From assembly GCF_011799805.1 (NCBI RefSeq), contig NZ_WXUB01000002.1, positions 682,001-746,000 on the forward strand: DNA of 64,000 nt, given 5' to 3'. Numbering within the stretch: position 1 is the stretch's first letter; the number at the start of each line of letters is the position of its first letter. A program made the position numbers and the translations under genes. The notes beneath the pieces are model-generated. The model did no database searches. It was not told the origin of the DNA and worked only from the letters and a program-made list of their open reading frames with translations. Shown one piece after another: positions 10,581 through 20,627 of this stretch. The DNA comes from Maribellus sediminis. GTDB lineage: Bacteria; Bacteroidota; Bacteroidia; Bacteroidales; Prolixibacteraceae.

Positions 10581-13500
10581 TTAAAATTGAATGTTCAATC
10601 CAAATGAATAAATACGTGGCATTGGATAACGACCGGTATCTAACCCGGTAAAAAGCACGCTTCCCTGGCCAATCTCAGGATCGCCATATTTATTGTAGCT
10701 TGAGAAAGTTGCCACATTTTGAATAGAAGCATAAATACGTGCACCTTGCAGGTTCAAAGGCTCTAAGAGGTATTTATCAAAATTATATCCAATTTGAATG
10801 GTACTAATTTTAAAATAGTCACCGTCTTTTACCCACGCATCAGATCCACGCATGTTGTAGTTCAAATCAAGGAATGACAATTTAGCATTTGTTGTGCTTT
10901 GGTTTTGTTCAGTCCAGGCAGCTTTCGATGCTTCGTTCAACAGGTTAGGTGTTGTACCGTTGTCACTCGGAAACATGTTCGACAATGTCATGGCCGAGTA
11001 AGAGTATATTTCTGCACCGATTACGCCGTAGGTATTCACGTACAAATCAAAATTCTTGTATGCAACGTTAATGTTCAATCCATAGTTGGCCAATGGAAAA
11101 CCATCACCCAGAATAGTCATATCGTTTTCATCAATAAATCCGTCATCATTCAGGTCTCTGTATTTAAAATCGCCAGGTCCTGTTCCGGCATTTTGATATT
11201 GTTCGTGGCCGGCTGCAACTGCAGCAGCATTGGCTGCATCAACTTCCGACTGTGACTGGAATATTCCTTCTACTTCATAACCATAAAAAGAACCAACGGC
11301 ATAACCTTCGCGCATAATCGAGTGTCCGTTCCAGTGTGTACCTGATGGGGCACCTACTGCACCTACATTAGAACCATCGCCGGTTGAAGTTGTATTTTCA
11401 AAGAACAAATCTGAACCAATAGATATAATTTCGTTTTTAATGGTAGAACCTGTTAAGGTAGCACCAATGGTCCAATCGCTGTTAAGTTGTTTACGGTAAT
11501 CAATACTCAATTCGAAACCTTTGTTTTGAATTTCGCCATAGTTGGTATATACTTCGGTATAACCTGCTGATGGGCGAATTGCCTGATTCAACAACAGATC
11601 TTTTGAAGTACGGATGAAATAATCCATTGCAATGTTCATATCACCATCTAAAATTCCAAGGTCGAGACCGATATTGGTTTGTTCGTTGGTCTCCCATTTC
11701 AGATTGGTATCTACCAATGTACGTACATAACCGTTATTCAACATACGCGATGTTCCTAAACCTGCTGCTCCTCCATTTGGATAAAAGAAGTATTGAATAG
11801 TACTTGAAGTTAATGCAGCGGTAGCACGGTCGGTCGGACCACCTGAATTACCGGTTTGTCCCCAACCTAAACGAAGTTTCAAGTTACTGAGAGAACCAAC
11901 ACCCTGCATAAAATCTTCTTCTGAAATACGCCATGCCAATGCTGCTGAAGGGAATGTACCCCAGCGGTTACCTTCACCGAAGTTAGATGAACCGTCACGA
12001 CGAACAGTACCTGTCAAGATGTAACGATTCATTAAAGAATAGGTTGCACGACCATAGAACGAAATACCTTTGCTTTCGAGGTTGTAAGCACCACTACCTG
12101 TTCTGGTTGACGGATCACTGGTTAAGCTAATGTCGCGAATATTTTCGGCCGGGAAATCGACAGCATTTGCCGAACTCCAGTTACCAAAACTTTTGCGAAC
12201 AGTATTACCGGCCATAACCGTCAAATCATGGTCTTCATTTTTCCAGTTGTAGGTCATATACGTTTCCAACGCCAATGTGTTGTAGTTCGAATTATTGATG
12301 TTTAACTGATAGCGTGCATCGTAGTTGTACAACTGAACAGGTGTTTCACCATCGGGCATGAAACGTTTTTTATTTCCCCAGAAATTGTAATAATTGCCTG
12401 CTGAAAAATTATACGAACCCAATGATTTAATATTCAACCCCTTAAGTAATTCAATGTCGATATAAGCACTGGCAAGAACCTGGTTATTCTTGCTTATTCC
12501 GGTATTTTCCATTTGCTCGGCATAAACATTATTTCCAAGCATTCCATCGTAAGCACCTACGTTACCCTGAAGCGGAGAACCATAAGTTCCGTTCGCATTT
12601 ACTACGTTCGGGCTAACATGCTCACCGGTTGTAGGATCAACATAATCCATCGTTGGACATAAGAAAGCCCAGTCACGAATTGAAGAAAGGTTACCGTTGT
12701 TACCCAAGCCACCGTTGCTTCCCTGTGATTCTGAGTGCACAAAGTTTACATCACCTCCTATTTCGAGGAAATCGGATACTTTTGTTATTACATTGGCACG
12801 GGCGGTTAAACGTTCGTAACTTGAGTTTATAACCATACCGTCGTGGTTCAGGTAATTTACTGAAAAGTTACCACGGTTTTTATCGTTTCCTCCTGAAGCC
12901 GACAGGTTGTACTGTTGTTTCAGTGCCACTTCTGTCATTTCCTCCTGCCAATTGATTGTTTTTCTCTTGCCATCGTATTGTGAAGAGAAAATCTGATTTT
13001 GCAGTACAGCACCATCGTTTGCACGTGCTGTACGTATATTCATGGCATACTGATCAGCATCGCCAACATCAAAGGTTGAAGCTAAGGTTTGAATGCCATA
13101 GTCAGCCGAAAATGTAATTTGCGAACTACCCGGCTTACCATGTTTGGTGGTAATCATGATTACACCGTTAGCACCAGCCGAACCGTAAATAGCAGTAGCC
13201 GAGGCGTCCTTCAAAACCTCGATACTCTGAATATCATTTGGAGCTATAAAATCGGCATTTGTACCAACCTGCACACCATCAACCACATACAATGGGTCGG
13301 CGCTGCCGTTAATGGTGGCAACACCACGAATACGAATGGCTGCGTTGGCATCGGGGGCACCATCCTGTGCCATAACCATAACACCGGCGGCAGCTCCCTG
13401 CAACCCTTGTGCAATGTTAGTTGGAGCTTTCTTCATCATTACTTCTGTATTAACAGAAGCAACTGATCCGGAGATGTCGCTCTTCTTGATGGTACCGTAA

Positions 13501-13835
13501 CCTACTACCACAACTTCTTCCAACCCAAGATCCGACATGGTCATAACCACATTAATCTCAGTTTGATTACCTACTGCGATGGTTTGTTCAGCGTATCCGA
13601 TGAACGAGAAATGCAAAACAGCGTCAGCTGTTACATCAAGTTCGTAGCGCCCGTTCACATCTGTTACGGTTCCCGTAGTGGTTCCTTCTATCACTACGTT
13701 AACCCCAATCATGGGCGATCCATTTGCATCATTTACTACACCACTTACCGTTTTGGTTTGCCCAAAACTAAAAAGTGACAATAGCACCATAGGCAGCAAA
13801 ATGAGTGCGACCTTTACTAATTTGTTTTTTTTCAT
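10581..13835 (-). CDS. SusC/RagA-family TonB-dependent outer-membrane transporter
   Basis: TonB-dependent importer of oligosaccharides, paired with the SusD next to it. Signal peptide ends near SFGQ. Residues ~28-110 form a carboxypeptidase-regulatory-like domain (KTVSGVVNDANGSPMIGVNV). The TonB box EEVVVVGYG is followed by the plug (KKSDISGSVASV, GAAAGVMVMAQDG, IRIRGVATING, VVDGVQV, DASATAIYGSAGANGV). A 22-strand barrel then ends in YSFGLNIQF with the terminal Phe typical of outer-membrane proteins. Full family length (1084 aa). It is the first gene of the minus-strand xylan operon. No canonical TAnnTTTG box was found close upstream, which may mean an activator-dependent promoter. Confidence 0.97.
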   Translation of the reverse strand: MKKNKLVKVALILLPMVLLSLFSFGQTKTVSGVVNDANGSPMIGVNVVIEGTTTGTVTDVNGRYELDVTADAVLHFSFIGYAEQTIAVGNQTEINVVMTMSDLGLEEVVVVGYGTIKKSDISGSVASVNTEVMMKKAPTNIAQGLQGAAAGVMVMAQDGAPDANAAIRIRGVATINGSADPLYVVDGVQVGTNADFIAPNDIQSIEVLKDASATAIYGSAGANGVIMITTKHGKPGSSQITFSADYGIQTLASTFDVGDADQYAMNIRTARANDGAVLQNQIFSSQYDGKRKTINWQEEMTEVALKQQYNLSASGGNDKNRGNFSVNYLNHDGMVINSSYERLTARANVITKVSDFLEIGGDVNFVHSESQGSNGGLGNNGNLSSIRDWAFLCPTMDYVDPTTGEHVSPNVVNANGTYGSPLQGNVGAYDGMLGNNVYAEQMENTGISKNNQVLASAYIDIELLKGLNIKSLGSYNFSAGNYYNFWGNKKRFMPDGETPVQLYNYDARYQLNINNSNYNTLALETYMTYNWKNEDHDLTVMAGNTVRKSFGNWSSANAVDFPAENIRDISLTSDPSTRTGSGAYNLESKGISFYGRATYSLMNRYILTGTVRRDGSSNFGEGNRWGTFPSAALAWRISEEDFMQGVGSLSNLKLRLGWGQTGNSGGPTDRATAALTSSTIQYFFYPNGGAAGLGTSRMLNNGYVRTLVDTNLKWETNEQTNIGLDLGILDGDMNIAMDYFIRTSKDLLLNQAIRPSAGYTEVYTNYGEIQNKGFELSIDYRKQLNSDWTIGATLTGSTIKNEIISIGSDLFFENTTSTGDGSNVGAVGAPSGTHWNGHSIMREGYAVGSFYGYEVEGIFQSQSEVDAANAAAVAAGHEQYQNAGTGPGDFKYRDLNDDGFIDENDMTILGDGFPLANYGLNINVAYKNFDLYVNTYGVIGAEIYSYSAMTLSNMFPSDNGTTPNLLNEASKAAWTEQNQSTTNAKLSFLDLNYNMRGSDAWVKDGDYFKISTIQIGYNFDKYLLEPLNLQGARIYASIQNVATFSSYNKYGDPEIGQGSVLFTGLDTGRYPMPRIYSFGLNIQF

Positions 13836-14439
13836 AAGTTTTGTTTTAATTGATTAAGTAATTTTCTCATTGGTACTTACGGTTGTATTTATCCGCTTTG
13901 CACCTGAATTTCGAAGATTTGATTTTAGACGATTTGATTACATAAATTATTTTATTTTAATTATTAATTCCTAAGCGGCTCCTCTTCTATTATACCTCAT
14001 TGCTGTTTAACATATTTATGACAGTTTCTTAACCGACACATCCGCACAAATAATCGAACCACACTTTAAAATCGATGTGTTGGATATTTTCTTGTCGATT
14101 AACTGTTTTACCATGAATCTTCCTCTCTTTATCTGATCTGTTAAGTCAGGCTATTTTTAAAATTGATGTATTCATTTTAGCCAATATTCCGTTTTGACTA
14201 AATTGTCCACACGTCATCTTTTGATCATAAAAAAGAAATAAGAAACTGGTAGTTTCGGGAATAGTTAAAAAGAAAGAAACTCCCGACTTCGGTATTAAGC
14301 GGCACTCACCATCGAACTCAATTTTTCTAAGAAGAATCCTTAAAAGGTGTGATACAAAGCCCCAAAAAACTACGACAATGAATGTAAAAGAATAGATTTT
14401 ACGTTTCATTTAGTTTTTGTTTAAGTTAGATTTGGTTTA

Positions 14440-14485
14440 CTAATTGTTAAAATTACAAATAACTAATTGTTAAAACTACAAATAA
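14440..14485. repeat. 23-bp tandem direct repeat in the divergent regulatory region
   Basis: Two head-to-tail 23-bp units, 14440-14462 and 14463-14485, differ at one position (AAATTAC versus AAACTAC). Each holds CTAATTGTTAAAA and CAAATAA. Two-copy, two-helical-turn direct repeats are typical binding sites for dimeric activators such as hybrid two-component or AraC-type regulators of polysaccharide loci. That role is inferred from position alone; no such regulator is encoded in the window. Confidence 0.7.
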
Positions 14486-14707
14486 GCTGTGTTTCGAATT
14501 TGTAATTTAGGATATTCTATTTCTAAAAATGGATAAAAATTAAATCGTCACGATTGATATTATTACGTTCATTTTTTTTACCAAAATGTGATTAGAAAAC
14601 AGTGTTCATAAAGAAAGCAGCGCAAATTGGTTAAAGAAAAAATCAGTTAAAATCGTTTTAAACTGATGAATTTTAAGGAATAAATCCCGGGCACCAAAAA
14701 CAGCTTA

Positions 14708-14737
14708 TTGTAAAAACTACAACTTTTTATAATTTTG
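14708..14737 (+). promoter_or_regulatory. Bacteroidota-type promoter of the GH9 operon
   Basis: TTG at 14708-14710 (-33 element) is followed after 19 bp by TAATTTTG at 14730-14737 (TAnnTTTG -7 box). Transcription would start near 14742, about 55 nt before the GH9 ATG. Both boxes and their spacing match the Bacteroidota consensus. Confidence 0.6.
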
Positions 14738-14797
14738 ATTTTCAGGGGAACAAAACTCCTTGTCATTTTTTTTAACCAACAACCTAAAAACTGAATT

Positions 14798-17314
14798 ATG
14801 AACAAACGATCATTCATTTTTTGTTTTCTGGCATTTTTATTTGTCAACTCAATCAAGGCTCAGGAATTCACACTGAATTCATCCGGATATTTCCAAAACC
14901 ATGGTGTGGATGTTATGGCCTTCGATGATATTTACCCAGAAGGACACCAGGGAGGCGTATCGCTGATTATGCATGGAAACCGCATTGCCACCAACGGCGA
15001 CATCAGGCTGGAGCCGACACCCGGCCAATGGCAGCCGGTGCCGAAACAACGGGATCGCGTTACCAACCAGGAGAAAAATACGATTACTGCGTATTTGAGT
15101 TTTCCCGACTCATCGCGCCACATTACCGGCTTCAACCCAATGGTTTACCCCGATTTACAAATAAACTACACCGTTAATGTTGAAGGCAAAGGCAGTTCGG
15201 TTATCGTTACCGTTGACCTGGAGCAACCCGTTCCGCAAAATTACCTGGGAAAAGTGGGTTTTAATATGGAGCTTTTCCCGGGAGCACTGTTTGGTAAACC
15301 CTGGATTATGGACGATGAAACCGGAATTTTTCCGCAACAACCCAATGGGCCAACCCGTTACGAACCTTCGCATTACAACGATCCGGGAAATTTTAATCCT
15401 GAAGGAAAAGCTTCGGCAGAACACCTTGCCGGAGAGGGATATAGCCCGATAATTGCCGACGATATTGTTGCCGAGCCTTATGCCCAGGGTCACCACTTTG
15501 TGGTACGCCCCGATGATCCTTACGGAAAATTCAGCATTGAAAGTGAGGGAGCTGCCTTAAAGCTATACGACGGCCGTATGAATCACAACAATGGCTGGTT
15601 TGTTGTACGAAGCGAAATTCCCGCAGGAAAAATAAAAGAGGCCATAAAATGGATCATTACACCTAATGTTGTAGAAGACTGGCAGTATACGCCGGTTGTT
15701 CAAACTTCGCAAATTGGCTATCACAGCAATCAACAAAAAACAGCTATTATTGAACTCGATAAACGCACCGAAAAGACAGAAACTCCGGCGCTGTTCAAAA
15801 TTACCGCTTCGGGAGAAGAAGAAGTACTCAGTAAAGCAGGTGAAGAATGGGGCCGGTTTTTGCGCTACAACTACCTGAAATTCGATTTTACCGAAATAAA
15901 TGATCCCGGGCTTTACCAGGTGCGATATGGTAATTCTGCTTCTCCGGTTTTTCGGATTGATGATGCTGTTTACGATCGTGGAGTCTGGCAACCGGTATTG
16001 GAATATTTCTTACCCGTCCAAATGTGTCACATGCGGGTAAACGAGAAATACCGTGTTTGGCACGACGACTGCCATATGGATGATGCGCAAATGGCGCCGG
16101 TTAATTTTAACCACATCGACGGTTATGTGCAAGGAGAATCCACTTTAACTGATTATTCGCCCGGAGACATTGTTCCCGGATTAAATATTGGTGGCTGGCA
16201 CGATGCCGGCGACTTCGACCTGCGGGTTGAATCACAGGCCGGAGAAACGTACATTCTGGCACTGGCCTACGAAGCATTTGGGGTGGACTATGATGTCACT
16301 TCCATTGATCAGCAAAAGCGAATTACCGAAATCCACCAGCCCGACGGGAAAGCCGACATCCTGCAACAAATTGAAAACGGAGCACTTACTGTTGTTGGCG
16401 GATACCGGGCCTTAGGCCGTCTTTACCACGGGATAATTTGTAACAACCTAAGGCAATATGTAATGCTGGGTGACGCATCCGCAATGACCGACAACGAAGC
16501 GGGCAACGACGACGACCGCTGGGTATTTACCGAAGACAATCCTTACCGCGAATTAACCACAGCTGCACAGATGGCAGCCACAGCACGGGTGCTTAAAGGT
16601 TTTAACGATACGCTCAGCGCGCAGGCACTTAATTGTGCCAAAACCTTATTTGAGATTACTGATGCAAGCGGACGTTCGAAATCGGCAAAAATACACGCGG
16701 CAACCGAACTGTACCTTACCACCGGCGACGACATCTACAAAAACTACCTGCTTTCCGAAACCGAATTTATCACACAAGCTATTGGTTTTGTTGGATGGTA
16801 CATCGGCCGTGCCGAGAAAAAGATCAACGATCCTACTTTTACCCACGCGATCAGGGAAGCCATGAGCGGGCTAAACGAACAGATAACAAAACAAGGTGCC
16901 GAAACTCCGTACGGAATCCCCTATCGTCCGCGTATCTGGGGTGCCGGCTGGGATATCCAGTCATTCGGTTTCAGGCAATACTTTTTACATACCGCCTACC
17001 CCGATATTTTTAGCTCAGAATATATTTACAATGCCTTGAATTTTATTTTGGGTTGTCATCCGGGCTCCAATACTTCTTCGTTTGCTTCGGGAATTGGTGC
17101 GCGCTCGGCAACTGTTGGTTATGGTTTAAATCGCGCCGACTGGTCTTACATTCCGGGTGGCGTTGTGTCGGGTACGGCACTTATTCGCCCCGATTTTCCT
17201 GAACTGCTTGAATTTCCATACCTGTGGCAACAGGTTGAATACGTGCTTGGTGGCGGCTCTTCGCATTATATGTTTTTGGCATTGGCTGCTCAACAGCTAC
17301 TGAAAGAACAATAA
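14798..17314 (+). CDS. GH9 endoglucanase (cellulase) with N-terminal beta-domains
   Basis: Secreted endo-beta-1,4-glucanase acting on cellulose, glucomannan or mixed-linkage glucan. Signal peptide MNKRSFIFCF...SIKAQ. Residues ~25-290 form a large beta-rich domain seen in Bacteroidota GH9 enzymes; ~300-390 is the Ig-like CelD_N domain (VVQTSQIGYHSNQQKTAII). The (alpha/alpha)6 barrel holds GGWHDAGDFDL, whose Asp residues ~469/472 include the catalytic base, then FILGCHPGSNTSSF, NRADWSYIPGG and WQQVEYVLGGGSSHYM with a candidate acid Glu. First gene of the plus arm; its TAA overlaps the next ATG by one base, so translation is probably coupled. Confidence 0.94.
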   Translation: MNKRSFIFCFLAFLFVNSIKAQEFTLNSSGYFQNHGVDVMAFDDIYPEGHQGGVSLIMHGNRIATNGDIRLEPTPGQWQPVPKQRDRVTNQEKNTITAYLSFPDSSRHITGFNPMVYPDLQINYTVNVEGKGSSVIVTVDLEQPVPQNYLGKVGFNMELFPGALFGKPWIMDDETGIFPQQPNGPTRYEPSHYNDPGNFNPEGKASAEHLAGEGYSPIIADDIVAEPYAQGHHFVVRPDDPYGKFSIESEGAALKLYDGRMNHNNGWFVVRSEIPAGKIKEAIKWIITPNVVEDWQYTPVVQTSQIGYHSNQQKTAIIELDKRTEKTETPALFKITASGEEEVLSKAGEEWGRFLRYNYLKFDFTEINDPGLYQVRYGNSASPVFRIDDAVYDRGVWQPVLEYFLPVQMCHMRVNEKYRVWHDDCHMDDAQMAPVNFNHIDGYVQGESTLTDYSPGDIVPGLNIGGWHDAGDFDLRVESQAGETYILALAYEAFGVDYDVTSIDQQKRITEIHQPDGKADILQQIENGALTVVGGYRALGRLYHGIICNNLRQYVMLGDASAMTDNEAGNDDDRWVFTEDNPYRELTTAAQMAATARVLKGFNDTLSAQALNCAKTLFEITDASGRSKSAKIHAATELYLTTGDDIYKNYLLSETEFITQAIGFVGWYIGRAEKKINDPTFTHAIREAMSGLNEQITKQGAETPYGIPYRPRIWGAGWDIQSFGFRQYFLHTAYPDIFSSEYIYNALNFILGCHPGSNTSSFASGIGARSATVGYGLNRADWSYIPGGVVSGTALIRPDFPELLEFPYLWQQVEYVLGGGSSHYMFLALAAQQLLKEQ

Positions 17315-18663
17315 TGAACATTAGATATATACCTCTACTAGAAAAACCTGTTATACGAATGACAAAAAAATCAGTCATTCGTATTCAGGCAGCGGTGATT
17401 AAGTTCCTCACCTACCTTACTGGTATTTTATACCTGCAGTTTATTGCTTGCGGGTGCTCAACACCTTCTTCTGAAATAAAAACAACCAGTTTGGTTTCGG
17501 AAACCACCAATAATCTGACTGAAAATATTCTACCGTTCTGGGAAAGCTATACCCCTGACCATAACGGAGGCTTTTACGGAACAGTGCTTAACGATGGGAC
17601 TCCCGTTCCGGAGGCTCCAAAAGGTTGTGTACTGAATGCGCGAATATTATGGACTTTCTCCAATGCATACATGCAATTTGAAAATGAAGCATATCTGGAG
17701 TTGGCCAACCGTGCACAGGAATATTTCCTTACCCATTTTATCGACGAAGAATTTGGCGGCACCTATTGGATAGTTAAGGCTGATGGCTCTCCGCTCGACG
17801 ACCAAAAACAGTGCTACGGAATAGCTTTTGCCATTTACGGGCTGGCAGCACATTATCAGGCCACGGGTAAGCACGAAAGCCTGCAGCAAGCCATTAGCTT
17901 ATACCACACGCTGGAAGAGAAGGCTTTTGATCCGCTTAAAGGCGGATACATCGAATCATTTACGCGCGACTGGAAAACCCCGCAGCGCTACGGTTATGAT
18001 GGTACAGGCGTGGCTGCCAAAACCATGAACACACACTTGCATCTGCTTGAAGCTTATTCGCAATTGTACAAAGTCTGGCCCGATTCCGGTTTGAAAAGTC
18101 AGCTTAAAAGCCTTGTCGATGTATTTCTGGAAAAAATTATCGACCAAAAGAGATGGCATCAGAATCTGTTTTTAACCAGGGAATGGGAGAATCTGGAGCA
18201 TATCGATTCTTACGGGCATGATGTGGAATTGTCGTGGTTGCTAACTGAAGCTGCTGAACTGATTCAAGAGAAAACATTGATAAAACAAACAAAGGATATT
18301 GCCTTAAAACTGGTGAATACCCAGATGAAGGAAGGCAGAAATCCCGATGGCTCCTTGCTTTACGAACGCCGAAATGGTGAAATTGAAGGTACCTTGAGTT
18401 GGTGGCCACAGGCCGAATCAGTGATCGCTTTTTTTAATGCCTGGCAAATCAGCGGGGATGAAAAATACCTGGATGCCGCGATAACATCCTGGGAATGGAT
18501 TAAAGACAACCTGGTTGACGCCGAAAACGGAGGCTGGTATGGTGGGCTTGATTCCGATGGGCAGCCACTTATCGGGCAACCAAAAGTAAGTTTATGGAAA
18601 TGTCCTTACCACAACAGCCGAATGGCATTTGAACTGTTTGTTAGAACCCAAAAACCTAATTAA
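17314..18663 (+). CDS. AGE-superfamily cellobiose 2-epimerase-like lipoprotein
   Basis: Resembles cellobiose/mannobiose 2-epimerases, which convert the reducing-end glucose of a disaccharide to mannose. Family motifs along the (alpha/alpha)6 barrel: NARILWTFSNAY, MNTHLHLLEAY, DSYGHDVELSWLL, WWPQAESVIAFFNAW and KCPYHNSRMAFEL, including the His residues used for proton transfer. Unlike the usual cytoplasmic enzyme it has a long N-terminus ending YLQFIACGCS, a likely lipidation site, so it should be membrane-anchored outside the cytoplasm. The ATG at 17314 overlaps the GH9 stop; an alternative ATG at 17359 keeps the signal. Neighbouring GH9 would supply beta-1,4-disaccharides. Export and substrate are inferred. 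Confidence 0.85.
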   Translation: MNIRYIPLLEKPVIRMTKKSVIRIQAAVIKFLTYLTGILYLQFIACGCSTPSSEIKTTSLVSETTNNLTENILPFWESYTPDHNGGFYGTVLNDGTPVPEAPKGCVLNARILWTFSNAYMQFENEAYLELANRAQEYFLTHFIDEEFGGTYWIVKADGSPLDDQKQCYGIAFAIYGLAAHYQATGKHESLQQAISLYHTLEEKAFDPLKGGYIESFTRDWKTPQRYGYDGTGVAAKTMNTHLHLLEAYSQLYKVWPDSGLKSQLKSLVDVFLEKIIDQKRWHQNLFLTREWENLEHIDSYGHDVELSWLLTEAAELIQEKTLIKQTKDIALKLVNTQMKEGRNPDGSLLYERRNGEIEGTLSWWPQAESVIAFFNAWQISGDEKYLDAAITSWEWIKDNLVDAENGGWYGGLDSDGQPLIGQPKVSLWKCPYHNSRMAFELFVRTQKPN

Positions 18664-18690
18664 AACTTGTTCAACCAATAAAAACCTACT

Positions 18691-20571
18691 ATGAAACGAA
18701 TTATTTTTTTACTTGTACTGGCCGGTATAACTCTACTTTCGCAAGCCGGAAATTATAAAAACTATAAAGTATCGGTGTATGTCAGGGCTTACGAAGTGGA
18801 AAAGATGAAAGACCTGAATTGGCTCGACTCTACCTGGACCATCATTTCGAACCAGATAAAAATCGACAAAATTTACCTGGAAACCCATCGCGATTTACTG
18901 ATTGTACCGGATGGAACACTGGAGCAGGCAAAACAATATTTTTTGGACAAAGGACTGGAAGTTGGAGGAGGAATTACATACACCATTGATGAATCGAACA
19001 ATTTTGAAACCTTTTGTTATTCCAATCCTGAACACCGGGAAATAGTACAGCAGATTGCCGAACATACTGCCCGTCATTTTGATGATTTTATTCTCGACGA
19101 TTTCTTTTTCACCAGCTGTAAAACTGATATCGAAATTGAAGCCAAAGGCGACATGAGCTGGACGGTGTACCGCACAAAGCTAATGACCAAAGCCGGAAAA
19201 GAACTGGTTCTGGATCCGGCGAAAAAAGTTAATCCCAATGTAAAAGTGATTATTAAATACCCCAACTGGTACGATCATTTTCAGGGATTGGGATTCGACC
19301 TGCAAAACGGGCCACACCTGTTTGATGGAGTGTGGACAGGCACAGAAACGCGCGATCCTTCGTATGCACAGCATCTGCAAAACTACCTGAGCTACAACAT
19401 TATTCGTTATTTCGATAACTTACGTCCGGGCTACAACTTTGGCGGATGGGTTGATGCCGGCGGATCGAACATGGGAATGGACCGCTATGCCGAACAACTT
19501 TGGTTAACCCTATTTGCCAAAGCACCCGAAATTATGCTATTTGCCTATAACCAGCTAACCGGCGTGCAATTGCGCCCCGAAATTCACCGGAAACAATGGC
19601 AAGGCACGGGAACCAGTTTCGATTACGACGAGATGATGAAACCCGTTCAACTGCCCGATGGTACAACTGTAACACCGTCGACCATAGCACGTGTGGCCGG
19701 TGTAGCTTTGGAACAAGCAGATGAAGTTGTTGGCCAACTGGGTAAACCAATCGGAATTAAATCATATAAACCTTATCATTCGTTGGGTGACGATTTCCTG
19801 CAGAATTACCTCGGAATGATTGGTCTGCCCATGGACATGTATTCCGAATTTCCTGAAGACCAGAAAGTAATACTGCTAACCGAGCAAGCCAAGTACGATA
19901 GCGATATTGTAAGCAAAATGAAAAAGCAGTTACAGAAAGGCGGCGATATCGTAATTACCAGCGGCTTGCTAAAAGCCATACAAAACGACATTGCCGATAT
20001 TGTAGAATTACGTGCAGGAGACAAGGACGCACTGGTTAACGATTTTGGCTTTTGGGGAAAAACAGAAAAAGATATTCTGATTACACAGGTGCAATATCAA
20101 ACCAACGATGCCTGGGAGATTGTAAGCGCTGGAAGACCTTTAACAAATGGAGTTAGCGGTTATCCAATGCTGCTTCGGGGCCAGTATTCAAAAGGAAACC
20201 TGTATGTTATAACAATCCCCAACGATTTTGGTAACCTTTACGATTTGCCCGACGGAGTTTTGAATGTATTTCGCCAGGTAATGAGCAAAGATTTGGGCAT
20301 GTACATCGAGGGACCAGCCAAAGTAAGCTTGTTTGTATACGACAATAATACATTTATAATTGAATCGTTTTTGGATGAACCTGTAACCATTCAACTGGTT
20401 AGCACGGAAGATATTTCCACCATCTCCGATATATCAGAAGGAGTTACAATTGAGAAACTGCCCGAAGAAACACCAAGCTTCTTTAGCCGCAGAATGAGAG
20501 GGCCTGAAAAGACCAGTAAATTCAGGGTTACTTTAATGCCACATTCTTATCGGGTGTTTAAAACGAATTAA
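18691..20571 (+). CDS. Exported protein of unknown family, possible TIM-barrel glycosidase
   Basis: Not assigned to a known family. Signal peptide MKRIIFLLVLAGITLLSQAG. The first ~350 residues have an alternating beta/alpha rhythm with a DxD-like acidic motif FILDDFFFTSCKTD at about residues 131-145, then VKVIIKYPNWYDHF, FDGVWTGTETRD and NFGGWVDAGGSN, all of which look like barrel strand ends of glycoside hydrolases. The C-terminal third (from ~390) looks like an amidotransferase-like alpha/beta plus beta-sandwich region (KMKKQLQKGGDIVITSGLL, PHSYRVFKTN). It is 27 bp after the epimerase-like gene, in the same operon. A new glycosidase acting on beta-glucan or mannan fragments is a guess from context. 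Confidence 0.85.
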   Translation: MKRIIFLLVLAGITLLSQAGNYKNYKVSVYVRAYEVEKMKDLNWLDSTWTIISNQIKIDKIYLETHRDLLIVPDGTLEQAKQYFLDKGLEVGGGITYTIDESNNFETFCYSNPEHREIVQQIAEHTARHFDDFILDDFFFTSCKTDIEIEAKGDMSWTVYRTKLMTKAGKELVLDPAKKVNPNVKVIIKYPNWYDHFQGLGFDLQNGPHLFDGVWTGTETRDPSYAQHLQNYLSYNIIRYFDNLRPGYNFGGWVDAGGSNMGMDRYAEQLWLTLFAKAPEIMLFAYNQLTGVQLRPEIHRKQWQGTGTSFDYDEMMKPVQLPDGTTVTPSTIARVAGVALEQADEVVGQLGKPIGIKSYKPYHSLGDDFLQNYLGMIGLPMDMYSEFPEDQKVILLTEQAKYDSDIVSKMKKQLQKGGDIVITSGLLKAIQNDIADIVELRAGDKDALVNDFGFWGKTEKDILITQVQYQTNDAWEIVSAGRPLTNGVSGYPMLLRGQYSKGNLYVITIPNDFGNLYDLPDGVLNVFRQVMSKDLGMYIEGPAKVSLFVYDNNTFIIESFLDEPVTIQLVSTEDISTISDISEGVTIEKLPEETPSFFSRRMRGPEKTSKFRVTLMPHSYRVFKTN

Positions 20572-20627
20572 AGCATTTATAATATAAAATGGGTTACATG
20601 GCTTCGTTAAAATCTGTGTAAAAAAGA

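Larger units (their letters stand above)
13836..14797. other. 962-bp divergent intergenic region between susC and GH9 genes
   Basis: The longest gene-free stretch in the window, AT-rich and located between the two divergent arms of the polysaccharide locus. It contains a promoter for the GH9 arm near 14708-14737, a 23-bp tandem duplication at 14440-14485, and an inverted repeat CCGACACATC (14033-14042)/GATGTGTTGG (14074-14083, one mismatch) that could fold in the susC leader. A weak 87-codon minus-strand frame (14146-14409) was judged not to be a gene. The size fits a regulatory region holding two promoters and activator sites. Confidence 0.7.

Noticed and set aside
14146-14409. Minus-strand 87-codon frame in the susC/GH9 intergenic region, starting after an A-rich leader
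   Set aside because: The leader looks plausible, but the protein has no recognisable features beyond a short hydrophobic start, no promoter box precedes it, and the region is expected to be regulatory.
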